Assembly: GCA_017475035.1 (NCBI GenBank)
Contig: JAFVGK010000077.1
Span: 24,244-88,243, forward strand
Length of the DNA stretch: 64,000 bases
Origin: Blautia sp.
GTDB lineage: Bacteria; Bacillota; Clostridia; Lachnospirales; Lachnospiraceae
Reading direction: 5' to 3'
How positions within the stretch are numbered: position 1 is the first letter of the stretch; every line of letters starts with the position of its first letter. Position numbers and translations under genes: made by a program. The notes below the pieces were generated by a model. It saw only the letters and a program-made list of their open reading frames with translations, ran no database searches and was not told the DNA's origin. Positions 17,010 to 26,816 of the stretch are shown here, piece after piece.

Positions 17010-17831
17010 CTACCTCTCTTCTTTCCAGGCTTTCCACAAACGCCTCGTCTGACGATGAAGCACCATCCGGAGCACTTCTGCCAGAATCCCGAAAAGAAAA
17101 ATCCTTCCTCCGACTTTGCCATCAATGGAAAAATGATTTTCTTCCTGAAAAGAATATCGAACCGACAATCTGTTTTGATGCAAAGGAAGCAGGATCCCCA
17201 GTACGCCAAGCAGCATCCCCGTAACAGCCGGATCAGCGGCAGAGAAAAAAACCTCACCGTCCACTCTGCGAAGTCCGGCTTTTTTTCTCAGTCTGCAGAT
17301 ACAGTTCCGGATCACCTGCCTTCCCTCAAGATACTCATCGCTCCGCAGCAACAGCCATATCCGTCCTGCCCTTTTTCTGCTTTTTGTATTTTTTCTGTTT
17401 TTTTCTCCTTTGATCGTTTTTCCGGTCTCTCCCGGTGCCGCTTCCTCTTTGAAGGATCCGGCAGGCTGACGGGTCTGTTCAGAATACTGACCGGTTCCTT
17501 CCGGTTTCCTTCTCTTTTCTGCTCTTTTCCCCGGCCTTTTTTTCAAACCTTCCCGGTAATTTTTCAGAGAATCGATCGGCAGAAAGCAAAGCCATAAACG
17601 CCAGCTGAACTTTTTTCTTTCATACCTGACAGAAAAGCAAAAAAATCTCCAAAGGATCTGTCCCTGAAATGAAAGAAAAATCTCATCAAGCCTTTTGCTG
17701 TCAGCCAGAAGCTTCGCCTCATATCGTAAAGGGAATAAAAGGACGCATATCACAAAAGCCAGGAAAAAAACCAACACCGCAATCAGGACAATCGTGATGC
17801 CAACACCTGCCTTTATCAAATATGCCAACAT
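17010..17831 (-). CDS. DUF2953 domain membrane protein (YtfI-like)
   Basis: 273 residues. One strong membrane span at about 8-33 precedes a short extracytoplasmic or cytoplasmic domain (LFPLRYEAKLLAD). A very basic, low-complexity linker rich in Lys, Arg, Glu and Gly covers about 95-150. The C-terminal part (PAVTGMLLGVLGILLPLHQNRLSV and DGKVGGRIFLFGILAEVL) is the recognisable DUF2953 core. Function is unknown; adjacency to gerW implies a role in sporulation or germination. The longer linker than in Bacillus YtfI is typical of Clostridia. Confidence 0.75.
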   Translation of the reverse strand: MLAYLIKAGVGITIVLIAVLVFFLAFVICVLLFPLRYEAKLLADSKRLDEIFLSFQGQILWRFFCFSVRYERKKFSWRLWLCFLPIDSLKNYREGLKKRPGKRAEKRRKPEGTGQYSEQTRQPAGSFKEEAAPGETGKTIKGEKNRKNTKSRKRAGRIWLLLRSDEYLEGRQVIRNCICRLRKKAGLRRVDGEVFFSAADPAVTGMLLGVLGILLPLHQNRLSVRYSFQEENHFSIDGKVGGRIFLFGILAEVLRMVLHRQTRRLWKAWKEER

Positions 17832-17862
17832 CTGCCTCCTCGCTCTTTCATTGTTTTCAGGT

Positions 17863-18216
17863 TCACTGTGAAAAATCCGGGGACCAGCTCCGCCTGTTTT
17901 TCAAAAACAAGTCTACGCGATAATCGCTCCTTTGACGATATGTTTCTTCAAGGATCCGGAGAATGAGCCGGATCGCGCGTTCCTTGCCGATCGCCATACC
18001 GACCACCGGCTGACACCTGTCAAGAAACAGCTCCTGCCGTAAAAAAATGCTGGAGAAAATCTCCAGCATATTTCCCGGAGTGGCAGACAAAGTGACCAGA
18101 TAAAGCCGTCTCTCGTAATCGCCCCGTCGAAGCTTCTTTTTTATCCGGTCCGGATCCTTCACCGACTCATCCACATAAACCTTCTCTCCCCACGCAAGGC
18201 TCACCGTTTCCCCCAT
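17863..18216 (-). CDS. Conserved hypothetical protein
   Basis: 117 residues, no family name recognised. The sequence contains the blocks LYLVTLSATPGNMLEIFSS and PVVGMAIGKERAIRLILRIL. It has no membrane span or signal peptide and looks like a small soluble alpha/beta protein. It starts inside the end of the Nudix gene (16-nt overlap) and lies 31 nt before the DUF2953 gene, so the four genes Nudix-hypothetical-DUF2953-gerW form one unit. A role tied to sporulation is only an inference from position. Confidence 0.7.
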   Translation of the reverse strand: MGETVSLAWGEKVYVDESVKDPDRIKKKLRRGDYERRLYLVTLSATPGNMLEIFSSIFLRQELFLDRCQPVVGMAIGKERAIRLILRILEETYRQRSDYRVDLFLKNRRSWSPDFSQ

Positions 18217-18644
18217 TTTCCTGCGTAACGAAGATCCTGATACTCTTGATACGCCTTCTCAACAATCTGCTTTTCATTTGCGAACCTGAGCAAATGATAT
18301 ACCTCATGAAATTTATAATATCCTGAGTCCACAAAGTACTCTTCTCTCTGCGGTCTGCTGTGATAATTATCTGCCGTCATCAGATACCAATGTACCTCTT
18401 TGTTTACGATTCCCTCCGGTACGGAAAAACTGTACTGGCTTTTTCCAAGATACTTCACTATGGTAGCTTTTACATCGGCCTCCTCCTTGACCTCCCGCAA
18501 GGCCGTCTGTTCAAAGACCTCCCCACTCTCCACTGTCCCTTTTGGAAGCACCCATCCTTCATAACGGTTTCTGTAAGATTTAAAAAGCGCCAATATCTTA
18601 CCCCGATGAATTACCACACCGCCACAGCTTGTTGCTTCAATCAT
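18201..18644 (-). CDS. Nudix hydrolase
   Basis: 147 residues from the ATG at 18644, which has GGAGG 8 nt upstream; the frame stays open further but upstream sequence contains the promoter. The Nudix box G-x5-E-x7-REVKEE is complete at residues 36-58 (G36, E42, R50, E51, E54, E55); the usual Gly near its end is replaced by Asp57. Such enzymes cleave nucleoside diphosphates linked to another group. The substrate cannot be told, though LPKGTVESGE resembles the Ap4A hydrolase group. It heads a unit ending in gerW. Confidence 0.85.
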   Translation of the reverse strand: MIEATSCGGVVIHRGKILALFKSYRNRYEGWVLPKGTVESGEVFEQTALREVKEEADVKATIVKYLGKSQYSFSVPEGIVNKEVHWYLMTADNYHSRPQREEYFVDSGYYKFHEVYHLLRFANEKQIVEKAYQEYQDLRYAGKWGKR

Positions 18645-18686
18645 TCTGCAATCCTCCTGTATGCGCGTGTTCTTTCTCTGAAGGAT

Positions 18687-18715
18687 AGTATACTCCATTT
18701 TTATCGTGACGTAAA
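18687..18715 (-). promoter_or_regulatory. Promoter of the Nudix-gerW unit
   Basis: TTTACG (18710-18715), a 17-bp spacer and TATACT (18687-18692) read on the minus strand 43 nt before the Nudix start. Confidence 0.6.
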
Positions 18716-18917
18716 CCTTTTTAACCTTTTTCATGAATTCGTATTTCAGAAATCCAATTCGATTCTGCCGCTTATTCGAAGGAACAATAAAGAAATACCT
18801 TTCACCTTTTGTCCGTCTGAATTTCCGTACGCCACGCTGCCGCCGGTCGTCGCTGTACCGCATCAGGCATGATTTCCGGATGCGGTGCAGCTCAGAAAAG
18901 CTGTCAGGTCATCCGGC

Positions 18918-20402
18918 TTACCCGTAATAATATGCGTCAAAGATCTGTCCCGCGATAGGTACCGCGCTTTCGCTTCCGGCGCCTCCTCCTTCCACAATGA
19001 CCGCAACCACCAGATCCGGGTCATCCGTATTGCAATAGCCGACAAACCAGGAGTGGCTGTCCCCTTCTTCATTGTACTCCGCGGAACCTGTCTTTCCTGC
19101 TGCCGTATAACCGTTCCAGTTCAGAGACAAAGCCGTTCCCGAAGTCACAACCTCCTCCATCAGTCTCTGCAGAATCTTTGCTTCGGACCGGCTCATGAGA
19201 ATAGTATTCTGAGATGGCTCATAAGTTTTCACGGTCTGACCGTCCGAAGTCACCACGCGGTCAATCAGGCTTGGGCGCATCAGGACGCCGTTATTTGCTA
19301 CCGCGCACGTAATCATAGCCATGTGCAGAGGCGAGACCAGGGTGTCGCCCTGACCGATCGCAGTCTGCATCACCAGAGAGATTCTGGAGGCTTTTGTTAA
19401 AGAAAAAGTACTCTTCCGATAAGAGGAGAAGGGAAGGTCTTTATTAAACAAAAGCGATTCCGCGGTCTCCCTCAGACTCTGAGCCCCGAGCTGCACGCCG
19501 ATCTGGGCAAAGGCACAATTGCAGGAATTGGCAAAGGCTCTGGTAAAATCTTCCTCTCCATGGGCGGAATGGCCATAGCAATGAATCGTATAATCATCCA
19601 TGCTGACCTCCCCATTGCACCAGAAAGTAAAGCCGTCAAAATTTCCCTTCCTGCGATAATAATCCAGCGCCGTTACCATCTTAAATATGGAACCGGGCGG
19701 ATACGCCCCGTCTGTCACACGGTTCAACAGCCGGGAATCATTTTCATCCTCCACCATATATTGCCAGTCATAGACAATATCATTGGGGTCAAAATCCGGC
19801 TTGCTGACCATTGCGAGGATCCGTCCGGTCTTCGGCTCCATAGCCAGGATCGCTCCCCGGTTTTCCCCCAGCGCATAATAGGCCGTCGTCTGCAGAGAGG
19901 TATCCAGTGAAGTGACGACATCATCCCCCTTGTTTTTGACACCCGACGCCTCATTTCTGATCTGATCCAGAAAATATTCATGAGAACGTAAAAGCAGGAA
20001 ATTGGCTTCCGCCTCCAAACCGCTCTTTCCGTTTGAATCATACCCCACCACATGGGCAAATATATTCCCGTAAGGATAATTCCTGTATGTCCCGCCTTCC
20101 CAGTCATCCAAAGACTCAGCCAGAACCTGGCCGTCTGAGGAAAGAATTCTGCCCCGTACGACACGGTCCGCAAAGGAGTCCTGTCTTGTATTGTAAGGAC
20201 TGTTGATGAACTCTTCGCTTTGCATCACCTGAAAATAAATCAGGTAACAGACCATTGCGACAAAAATCATGACAAAAAAACCGGCAACCAGGGTATATTC
20301 CCTGTTCCTGTCACTACCTTTTCGTTTTTTGCCGGAGGGCTGCCTGTATGGGATGTTTTTGTCTGAAGGCTGCCTCTCTTCGTAATCTCTCAATTTCCTC
20401 AT
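18918..20402 (-). CDS. Penicillin-binding protein, class B peptidoglycan transpeptidase
   Basis: 494 residues from the second ATG (20402), which has GGGAGG 6 nt upstream. It crosslinks peptidoglycan at the outer membrane face. A basic cytoplasmic tail is followed by a membrane span (about 37-58), a short dimerisation region, and the transpeptidase domain. The active-site motifs are S238-I-F-K241, S293-C-N295 and K437-T-G439. It is short for a class B enzyme and resembles the PbpA/PBP2 group that pairs with a RodA/FtsW glycosyltransferase. The start lies about 90 nt inside the end of the FtsW/RodA gene, so the two are translationally coupled. Confidence 0.9.
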   Translation of the reverse strand: MRKLRDYEERQPSDKNIPYRQPSGKKRKGSDRNREYTLVAGFFVMIFVAMVCYLIYFQVMQSEEFINSPYNTRQDSFADRVVRGRILSSDGQVLAESLDDWEGGTYRNYPYGNIFAHVVGYDSNGKSGLEAEANFLLLRSHEYFLDQIRNEASGVKNKGDDVVTSLDTSLQTTAYYALGENRGAILAMEPKTGRILAMVSKPDFDPNDIVYDWQYMVEDENDSRLLNRVTDGAYPPGSIFKMVTALDYYRRKGNFDGFTFWCNGEVSMDDYTIHCYGHSAHGEEDFTRAFANSCNCAFAQIGVQLGAQSLRETAESLLFNKDLPFSSYRKSTFSLTKASRISLVMQTAIGQGDTLVSPLHMAMITCAVANNGVLMRPSLIDRVVTSDGQTVKTYEPSQNTILMSRSEAKILQRLMEEVVTSGTALSLNWNGYTAAGKTGSAEYNEEGDSHSWFVGYCNTDDPDLVVAVIVEGGGAGSESAVPIAGQIFDAYYYG

Positions 20403-21699
20403 CCTCATCCTCCCGATAGATATACAATCCCTGGACGATCGCGATCATCAGTAGAGAACATACCAGTGAACTTCCTCCATAGCTGACCAAAGGCAGGGTA
20501 ACGCCTGTCATGGGAATGAACTTGATCGCTCCCCCGATGGTCAGAAAAACCTGAAGGGCGTATTCGATTCCCAGCCCCAGCGCGACCAGCTTGTAAAAAG
20601 GATTTTTTATCTGCAATGAAATATTCACGATCAACAGGAAAAAGCAAACGCAGACACAGATCAGGCAGATTGCAAAAATCCCGCCCAGCTCCTCATAGAT
20701 CGCGCTGAATATAAAGTCATTCTTCACCACAGGGATCACCTCCGGCGATCCCTGGCAAAGCCCCATGCCGAACCAGCCTCCCGTGCCGATGGCAAACAGG
20801 GACTGGACGATCTGATATCCCTCATTCTCATATACTGCCAGCGGATCAACAAAGGCACTGACCCGCTCCTTCACATGATGAAACAGATGATATGCGCATA
20901 CGGCAGCGACGGCTCCTCCGGCAGCCCCGACGCCAAGCAGAACCGGTTTTCTGGTAGAAACATAAATCAGGGCAAGATAGGTGACAAAGAAAATCAAAGC
21001 GCTGCCAAGGTCCCTTGACAGAACGAGAATGCCCACATGCAGCGCTGCCACGATTGTGGCCGCCGCCACCTTCCCGAGGGACGGAGTCCGCCAGAGTACG
21101 GAAGCAAGAAAAAACACAAACGTGATTTTGATTGCCTCTGACGGCTGAATTCCCATCAGGGAAAGCTTTGCCCCGTAGCTTGTCTGCGCAAGCATCAGAA
21201 CCGCCCCAAGCAAAAGAATACCGGCGGCGGCATAGACAGCCGCCAGTTTTTTCAAAAACCTCATTCTGCGGATCATCAACGGAACCGCCAAAGCCAGTAC
21301 CGAAGCTCCCGCCGCAATCAGCAGCTGACGGGAAGCCGATACGATATCCAGCCGGCACAGCATCGTAAATCCCAGTCCCAGCAGCATGCATGTCGTATTT
21401 AACAGGGCGACGGAAGCCTGAGGGTAGATCAGCCGATAACTGATCTGCAAAGCCAGAAACAGGACAAGCATTTCCACGTAAAGCACCACAACCCCATAAT
21501 CTCTTGTCTTTAAGGCAATCACAAGAAAAGAAATCGAATACATGCATATAACAAGAAAGAACTGTCCCCAGTTCCAGAACCTGCTTTGTCTGCCCACCGG
21601 CTTTTCGACCAGATAAACACAGGATAATGTATAGAGTACCATCAAGGTAAGGATGGCATACTTGGAAAACTCAACGATCAGATTCACCATAAGCCTCAC
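20314..21699 (-). CDS. FtsW/RodA/SpoVE family peptidoglycan glycosyltransferase
   Basis: 461 residues with about ten membrane spans. SEDS proteins polymerise lipid II. Typical blocks are GIQPSEAIKITFVFFLAS, DLGSALIFFVTYLALIY, ENEGYQIVQSLFAIGTGG and FIPMTGVTLPLVSYGGSSL near the C-terminus. The tail after the last span is long, charged and rich in Glu, Arg and Lys, and it is encoded over the start of the downstream penicillin-binding protein gene. The upstream U32 peptidase overlaps it by four nt. Whether it serves division, elongation or sporulation cannot be told. Confidence 0.9.
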   Translation of the reverse strand: MRLMVNLIVEFSKYAILTLMVLYTLSCVYLVEKPVGRQSRFWNWGQFFLVICMYSISFLVIALKTRDYGVVVLYVEMLVLFLALQISYRLIYPQASVALLNTTCMLLGLGFTMLCRLDIVSASRQLLIAAGASVLALAVPLMIRRMRFLKKLAAVYAAAGILLLGAVLMLAQTSYGAKLSLMGIQPSEAIKITFVFFLASVLWRTPSLGKVAAATIVAALHVGILVLSRDLGSALIFFVTYLALIYVSTRKPVLLGVGAAGGAVAAVCAYHLFHHVKERVSAFVDPLAVYENEGYQIVQSLFAIGTGGWFGMGLCQGSPEVIPVVKNDFIFSAIYEELGGIFAICLICVCVCFFLLIVNISLQIKNPFYKLVALGLGIEYALQVFLTIGGAIKFIPMTGVTLPLVSYGGSSLVCSLLMIAIVQGLYIYREDEDEEIERLRREAAFRQKHPIQAALRQKTKR

Positions 21700-24002
21700 T
21701 CGACTCCTCTCTTAAAATGTCCCTTCGTATAAACCGTCTGTCTTCGGGAAAGCGCCGCCGGATTTCCTGCCGGCTGTTCAGTTTTCGCCTTTTCCGGATT
21801 CAAAAATGAGCTTTCATATTCTCTCAGCACTCTTTCCGTTTCATTTTTGTCTTCCATGGTAAAAGACAGACGCACCGCTTTCATTCCAAGGGCAGTGACT
21901 TTTGAATGCTCCTGAAACAGTCCAAGCGGCAGACTGTTGTAAATCACATTATAGCAGCCGGAAGAAGGCCTGGCCTTCACATACCATGGATCACAACAGC
22001 ATTGTGCCCAAAATCGGGTGCTCTGCCGGTCCAGAAAACCAACGAGCTCATTGCCGCCGCTGCATGCATCCGTATTTTTCTTCACGCACTGGCAGGAAAT
22101 CATGGTCGGAAGATAACCATAAATCAGCATCTCGCTGTCCGGATTATCCCTGTGGCCAAGTTCCCCTTCATTCAGCTCCAGAGGAGCTGTCATGCGTTTT
22201 ACGCCTCTTTCCCGCCAAAAAGAAACCGCGTCGTCATTAAAGGTATAAACCGAATGATCCAGGACACAAAAATCGGCAAATCCCAGCCGCTGAAGCAATG
22301 CATAGCCTTCGAGATTTCTCACGAGAAAACCATCTGTGCCTCTCCTGACCAGGTCTGACAGTTTTTCTTCTATTCCCGCCAGAAAGGCGGCATCCGTCTG
22401 CCTTACCACATATGGCAGAGCGAGATAAATCTCCTTTTCCGCCTCCCGGCATTTCTTCCAAAAAGAATCGAACAGTGAGAAAGGAAGATACAGTCCCGTG
22501 ACATAAGGTTTTTGCAAAGCCGCTTCAGCCTGTAAGGCCGTCTCGCAGGAGACATAGCAGCTCATCCTCTGCCTCATCCGCTTTTTGTTCTGTGCAGGAT
22601 CCGTAACAGACACACCTTCCCTGATCCGGCTGTTCCCCGATCCGGCTGTTCTGCGCCAGGGCTTCAGAAGGGTTTCCGTCAATGCCCGGATCGCCTGACG
22701 GCGAAGCGCATTCAGTTCCCCTACCGGAATGAAAAGATCTCCCTCCATATCAATCTGCAGGCTCTCCGGACAAAACGGCGTGTCTCCCATCTTTCCGATT
22801 CTTTCGGTCAGCTCTTCCTTAGAAAGAGGATGGTTTTGTGCATGCTGCGCCGGTTTCCCGGTAATGACAACAGCCTTTTCTTTTTGGTCACCGCGCCAGA
22901 GCTCTAACGATACCGGTTCATCCATACGCAGATAAAGCCTTCCTGAGACCGGCAGTTTTTTTTCTGCCGGCGGCGTTCCGTATTCTCCGGCAATTTTCTC
23001 ACTGCCTGTGAAAAAAATCATATTCTTCCCGTTATGCTGGTGATAGTATCCTTCACAGGAACCGCCGCGGCTGAAAACGGCCAGCAGCTCCTGCCTGTCC
23101 TTCGGATCCACGCGATACTGCCGGGGACCGGCTTCCTTCAGAAGATCCAGATATTTCCGATACACAGCCGTCACTCCGGCTGTATAAGCGGGTTGTTTCA
23201 TTCTCCCCTCAATTTTCAGAGAAGATACGCCTGCTGCCATCAGCTCCGGAAGAAGGTCAATTCCGCAAAGATCCTTCATGCTCAGTAAACAGCATGGCTT
23301 TGTCATATCGGGACGCGCTTCTTTGTTCCCGTAAGCCTGTTTCTTTTTCCCTTTTACGGGCCCGGCTTCATAATTCAGGCGGCAGGGCTGGGCACATCTT
23401 CCGCGATTCCCGCTCCTGCCTCCGATCAGGCTGCTGTGCAGGCACATCCCGGAAATACTGTAGCATAAAGCTCCATGCACAAAGGTCTCAATCTCCAGTG
23501 GAGATTCCTGATGCATCTGCGTCAGCTCTTCCAGCGAAAGCTCCCTGGCCGGCACCACTCTCGTCACACCAAACTGCGACAGAAAATTCATGCCGCGGCT
23601 TCCTGTTACCGTCATCTGAGTGCTTGCATGAATGGGAAGATCCGGAAATGCCTCGTGAATCCTCTTCAGTACACCGAAATCCTGTACCAGTACCGCATCC
23701 AGTCCCTGTTCATAAAGCGGCTCCAGATACGGGACAACATCTTTTAACTCCGTATTTTTCAGCAGCGTGTTGACCGTCAGGTAGAGTCTTTTTCCGCGGA
23801 GATGCACATAATCGATTGCCGCCAGCAGCTCTTCGGGAGAAAAATTCCTGGCGTACGCTCTCGCTCCAAAACGGTCCCCTCCCAGATAAACCGCGTCTGC
23901 TCCCGCGCTGACGGCTGCTTTCAGCCCTTCGAAGGAGCCTGCCGGCGACAAAAGCTCCATTTCTCCCGTACCGGCGTTAAATGCCTCATCGACGTTTCCC
24001 AT
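21696..24002 (-). CDS. U32 family peptidase
   Basis: 768 residues. The N-terminal U32 domain (about 14-300) shows MELLSPAGSFEGLKAAVSAG, the EIETFVHGALCYSISGMCLH signature near 170-190 and NRGRCAQPCR. A DUF3656-type region follows, then a C-terminal repeat of the U32 barrel with YGYLPTMISCQCVKKN. The two-barrel layout is common in Clostridia. Some U32 proteins work in tRNA or ubiquinone hydroxylation, so peptidase activity should not be taken for granted. Its stop overlaps the FtsW/RodA start by four nt. Confidence 0.88.
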   Translation of the reverse strand: MGNVDEAFNAGTGEMELLSPAGSFEGLKAAVSAGADAVYLGGDRFGARAYARNFSPEELLAAIDYVHLRGKRLYLTVNTLLKNTELKDVVPYLEPLYEQGLDAVLVQDFGVLKRIHEAFPDLPIHASTQMTVTGSRGMNFLSQFGVTRVVPARELSLEELTQMHQESPLEIETFVHGALCYSISGMCLHSSLIGGRSGNRGRCAQPCRLNYEAGPVKGKKKQAYGNKEARPDMTKPCCLLSMKDLCGIDLLPELMAAGVSSLKIEGRMKQPAYTAGVTAVYRKYLDLLKEAGPRQYRVDPKDRQELLAVFSRGGSCEGYYHQHNGKNMIFFTGSEKIAGEYGTPPAEKKLPVSGRLYLRMDEPVSLELWRGDQKEKAVVITGKPAQHAQNHPLSKEELTERIGKMGDTPFCPESLQIDMEGDLFIPVGELNALRRQAIRALTETLLKPWRRTAGSGNSRIREGVSVTDPAQNKKRMRQRMSCYVSCETALQAEAALQKPYVTGLYLPFSLFDSFWKKCREAEKEIYLALPYVVRQTDAAFLAGIEEKLSDLVRRGTDGFLVRNLEGYALLQRLGFADFCVLDHSVYTFNDDAVSFWRERGVKRMTAPLELNEGELGHRDNPDSEMLIYGYLPTMISCQCVKKNTDACSGGNELVGFLDRQSTRFWAQCCCDPWYVKARPSSGCYNVIYNSLPLGLFQEHSKVTALGMKAVRLSFTMEDKNETERVLREYESSFLNPEKAKTEQPAGNPAALSRRQTVYTKGHFKRGVE

Positions 24003-24142
24003 AGATCCCGTCCCCTTTATCCTTCTTTACATGGGCATCCGTCCGCAGATGCCCTGATCATTTTATCTTCATTTCTCTTTTTATGCAGGATTTTCAACAG
24101 ACTTTCTCAGAAATTACCTTCCTCAAAACCATGGCCTGTGTA

Positions 24143-24181
24143 TAAAATAGGGTAGAGGAAAGTCCTGTCTCCCTCTACCCT
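24143..24181 (-). terminator. Terminator after zapA
   Basis: AGGGTAGAGG and CCTCTACCCT form a 10-bp stem with a 13-nt loop, followed on the minus strand by ATTTTATA. It separates zapA from the U32 gene. Confidence 0.75.
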
Positions 24182-24244
24182 ATCTCTGTATCGTCAAGCC
24201 GTGTAAAAAAACGTCAGCAGAAAACTGACCCCGGTCTGCGTTCG

Positions 24245-24688
24245 TCATGAATCCTTTGCATCCTTTGCAAGCTGAAGCGCCTCCTCCAGCCGCCGGTCGA
24301 AATCACTTTCCAACGCAAGAAGCCGATCCTCCAAAGCCTGTCTGGCATCCTCTGCCTCCTGTGAAAGTCTCTGGGCTTCCTCCAGCTTCATGCGTACACC
24401 GATCAGCTCATGCTTCAGGTCATACATCTCCTGATCCTTGCGCTGCATATCCTGCTCATAGTCTTCTGCCTGCTTTTTGGCCTTAAAATAATCATCGCTG
24501 ATATTCAGACTCAGAAGGTTATGCTTGGTCTCCATAGGCAGACGGCTATAGCCCGGCATCTCCGAAAGCTCCGCGATCTTTCTGTTCATATATGTAGCGA
24601 CCGTGTGAAGGTATTCTTCCGACTCGTATCCGCTGAGGGTAACTACCTTTCCATCGATCAATACCTGTGCTTTATTTTTCACTGCCAT
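24245..24688 (-). CDS. zapA: Cell division protein ZapA
   Basis: 147 residues from the ATG at 24688 with GGGAG 7 nt upstream. ZapA promotes FtsZ bundling at the septum. The N-terminal globular domain (MAVKNKAQVLIDGKVVTLSGYESEEYLHTVA begins it) precedes a long coiled coil from about 55 to 145 (KQAEDYEQDMQRKDQEMY). The protein is longer than E. coli ZapA because of the extended coil, as usual in Clostridia, where zapA lies next to the U32 peptidase gene. It follows ruvB, with 173 nt of partly repetitive sequence between them. Confidence 0.85.
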   Translation of the reverse strand: MAVKNKAQVLIDGKVVTLSGYESEEYLHTVATYMNRKIAELSEMPGYSRLPMETKHNLLSLNISDDYFKAKKQAEDYEQDMQRKDQEMYDLKHELIGVRMKLEEAQRLSQEAEDARQALEDRLLALESDFDRRLEEALQLAKDAKDS

Positions 24689-24861
24689 AACAAGTCTCCC
24701 TATTTCATGGTTATTCCATCTCGCCCGACGGTCTTTCCTGCCGTGACGAATCACCACTTATTTTCTCAGCTGCAAAGAGATTCGTAGAATCATGCTTTTG
24801 CCGATGCAATCATTATATACGAAATGCCCGAAAAAGTATAGAGCAAATTTTCGGCATTCTC

Positions 24862-25848
24862 TCACAAGCCCAGATGGGCATATGCTTTTGGGGACACGAC
24901 ACGCCCCCGTGGGGTCCGGCTGATAAATCCGTTCTGGAGCAGATAAGGTTCATACACATCTTCCAGGGTGCCGGCGTCTTCTCCGATGGATGCGGCAAGG
25001 GCTTCGATTCCTACCGGACCGCCCTGGAAATGCTCGATCATTGTACGTAAAATCTTTCTGTCGGTCTTGTCCAGACCATAAGCGTCTACTTCGAGAAGAT
25101 CCAAAGCAAAGGACGCCACATCATACGTGATGTTTCCTTCATATTTGACCTGCGCAAAATCTCTGACACGGCGAAGCAGCCGATTTGCCAGACGAGGGGT
25201 TCCTCTGGAACGTCTGGCGATCTCCCTGGCCCCGTCCGCATCAATCTTTACGCCGAGAACATCCGCAGAGCGGACTACAATTGTCGTCAGCTCTTTCTGG
25301 TTATAAAACTCCAGATGATGTACCACGCCAAACCGGTCTCTGAGCGGGGCGGATAACAGGCCGGCCCGGGTAGTAGCCCCAACCAGCGTAAATTTCGGCA
25401 GATCCAGACGGATCGAACGGGCTGAAGCTCCTTTTCCGATCATGATGTCAATCGCGTAATCCTCCATGGCGGGATACAATACTTCCTCTACCTGGCGGTT
25501 CAGACGGTGAATTTCATCCACAAACAGTATATCCTTTTCCTGAAGATTATTCAGGATAGCGGCCATTTCTCCCGGCTTCTCGATGGCGGGACCGGACGTC
25601 ACCTTTAAATGTGTCCCCATCTCATTCGCTATGATGCCGGAAAGCGTCGTCTTGCCAAGACCCGGAGGGCCATAAAACAGTACGTGATCCAAAGCATCGC
25701 CTCTTAACTTTGCCGCCTCGATATATACCTTAAGAGTATCTTTTATCTTATCCTGTCCGATATACTCGTCCAATGTCTGAGGACGCAGACTTCCCTCCGC
25801 GGCAAAGTCCTCCTCTGTCACTTCTGTCGTAATGATCCTCTTCTCCAT
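24862..25848 (-). CDS. ruvB: Holliday junction branch migration helicase RuvB
   Basis: 328 residues from MEKRIITTE at 25848, with GGAGG 6 nt upstream; the frame is open to 25929 but that part lies inside the usual ruvA-ruvB spacer. RuvB is the hexameric AAA+ motor that moves junctions with RuvA. Walker A is [10 protein letters not shown] (near 56), Walker B/sensor [20 protein letters not shown], and the arginine finger region is [17 protein letters not shown]. The winged helix at the C-terminus ends with TPRGRV. Length is normal. Confidence 0.95.
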   Translation of the reverse strand: MEKRIITTEVTEEDFAAEGSLRPQTLDEYIGQDKIKDTLKVYIEAAKLRGDALDHVLFYGPPGLGKTTLSGIIANEMGTHLKVTSGPAIEKPGEMAAILNNLQEKDILFVDEIHRLNRQVEEVLYPAMEDYAIDIMIGKGASARSIRLDLPKFTLVGATTRAGLLSAPLRDRFGVVHHLEFYNQKELTTIVVRSADVLGVKIDADGAREIARRSRGTPRLANRLLRRVRDFAQVKYEGNITYDVASFALDLLEVDAYGLDKTDRKILRTMIEHFQGGPVGIEALAASIGEDAGTLEDVYEPYLLQNGFISRTPRGRVVSPKAYAHLGL

Positions 25849-25925
25849 CAAAGCCCTCCTCCCAAAGCACAGTTTGTTGCACAGCTTCTTAAACTGCCGA
25901 AGACAAAATCTGTCTCCCTGTATGT

Positions 25926-26528
25926 TCACAGATTTTTCAGTGCTGCCCGAAGCAGTTCTTCCACATTCATCTCAGCCGCGCCGTCAACTTTCTGTATCGC
26001 TTTCGCAGCTTCCGCCTGATAATATCCAAGCGCTGTAAGAGCGGCCACGGCTTCACCGATGCTGCCGGTATTCCCGGGCATATCCACATATGGTATCTGG
26101 CTTTCCATGGACAAAACAGACGGTTCGAGGGCATGAAATTTATCCTTGAGCTCCAGGATCAGCTTCTGCGCTGTTTTTTTGCCTACTCCCGGTGCCGCCG
26201 ACAATGCCTTTACGTCATCTGCCATAACCGCGCGGCGAAGGTCATTGGAACTGATACCGCCCAGAATTCCCATTGCCGCTTTCGGACCGACTCCATTGAC
26301 ATTCAAAAGAAGCTTAAAAACCGTAAGATCATCCTTGTTAAGAAAACCAAACAGCTGCATCGCATCTTCCCGAACCTGAAAATATGTGTGAAGCTTTACT
26401 TCTTCTCCCACTGCCTGACGTGACAGATCCGCCGGCATCATCCAGATTTCAAGTCCCAATCCATGCACCAGCACAACAGCCGTATTTTCCGTCAGATCTA
26501 TGACCTTGCCCTGTACAAAACAAATCAT
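25926..26528 (-). CDS. ruvA: Holliday junction DNA-binding protein RuvA
   Basis: 200 residues. RuvA tetramers hold the four-way junction and load RuvB. Domain I is an OB fold (1-62), domain II carries two helix-hairpin-helix motifs ([16 protein letters not shown] and [19 protein letters not shown], about 71-125), and domain III (150-200) contacts RuvB. All three are complete. ruvB follows 77 nt later. There is no ruvC in the window, as expected in Firmicutes, where RecU replaces it. Confidence 0.95.
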   Translation of the reverse strand: MICFVQGKVIDLTENTAVVLVHGLGLEIWMMPADLSRQAVGEEVKLHTYFQVREDAMQLFGFLNKDDLTVFKLLLNVNGVGPKAAMGILGGISSNDLRRAVMADDVKALSAAPGVGKKTAQKLILELKDKFHALEPSVLSMESQIPYVDMPGNTGSIGEAVAALTALGYYQAEAAKAIQKVDGAAEMNVEELLRAALKNL

Positions 26529-26576
26529 TCTATTTTTCCTCTATATCTTTTTTTCACAGCTCAGAGTGTCCGTTAC

Positions 26577-26666
26577 AGTATGCGCACGGATTTACTGCAG
26601 AAATATGCCGCTCACGCGGCATAAATCCGGCGCCGTAAACAAATCAGAATGCAGGCATTTTGTTCT
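26577..26666 (+). repeat. Dispersed repeat, family D, copy 1
   Basis: This block shares about 80% identity, in inverted orientation, with 55808-55898. Shared parts are TATGCRCACGRATTTACTGC, ATGCCGC...GCGGC and AATCARAATGCAGGCATTTT. The 424-nt gap from 26529 to 26952 is a mosaic of this element, family B, a family A tail and family C, with no gene. Confidence 0.75.
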
Positions 26667-26682
26667 TTTGCCATACATTACA

Positions 26683-26760
26683 TGGCTGCATCGGCAAAAG
26701 CCTGATTCTGCTAATCGCTTCGCAGCGGAGCTGTACTCGCCTGAATCATTACATTTTCCT
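26683..26760 (+). repeat. Dispersed repeat, families B and A (joined remnants)
   Basis: CTGCATCGGCAAAAGCCTGA and ATCGCTTCGCAGCGGAGCTG match 8965-9010 and, in part, 54720-54745 and 24778-24828 (inverted). The block ends with CGCCTGAATCATTACATTTT, the tail that closes family A copies. Confidence 0.6.
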
Positions 26761-26816
26761 TGCGCAGCCTGCGCTTTCATGTTAGGATCATATGACTGCA
26801 TCGACAAACAATGCTC

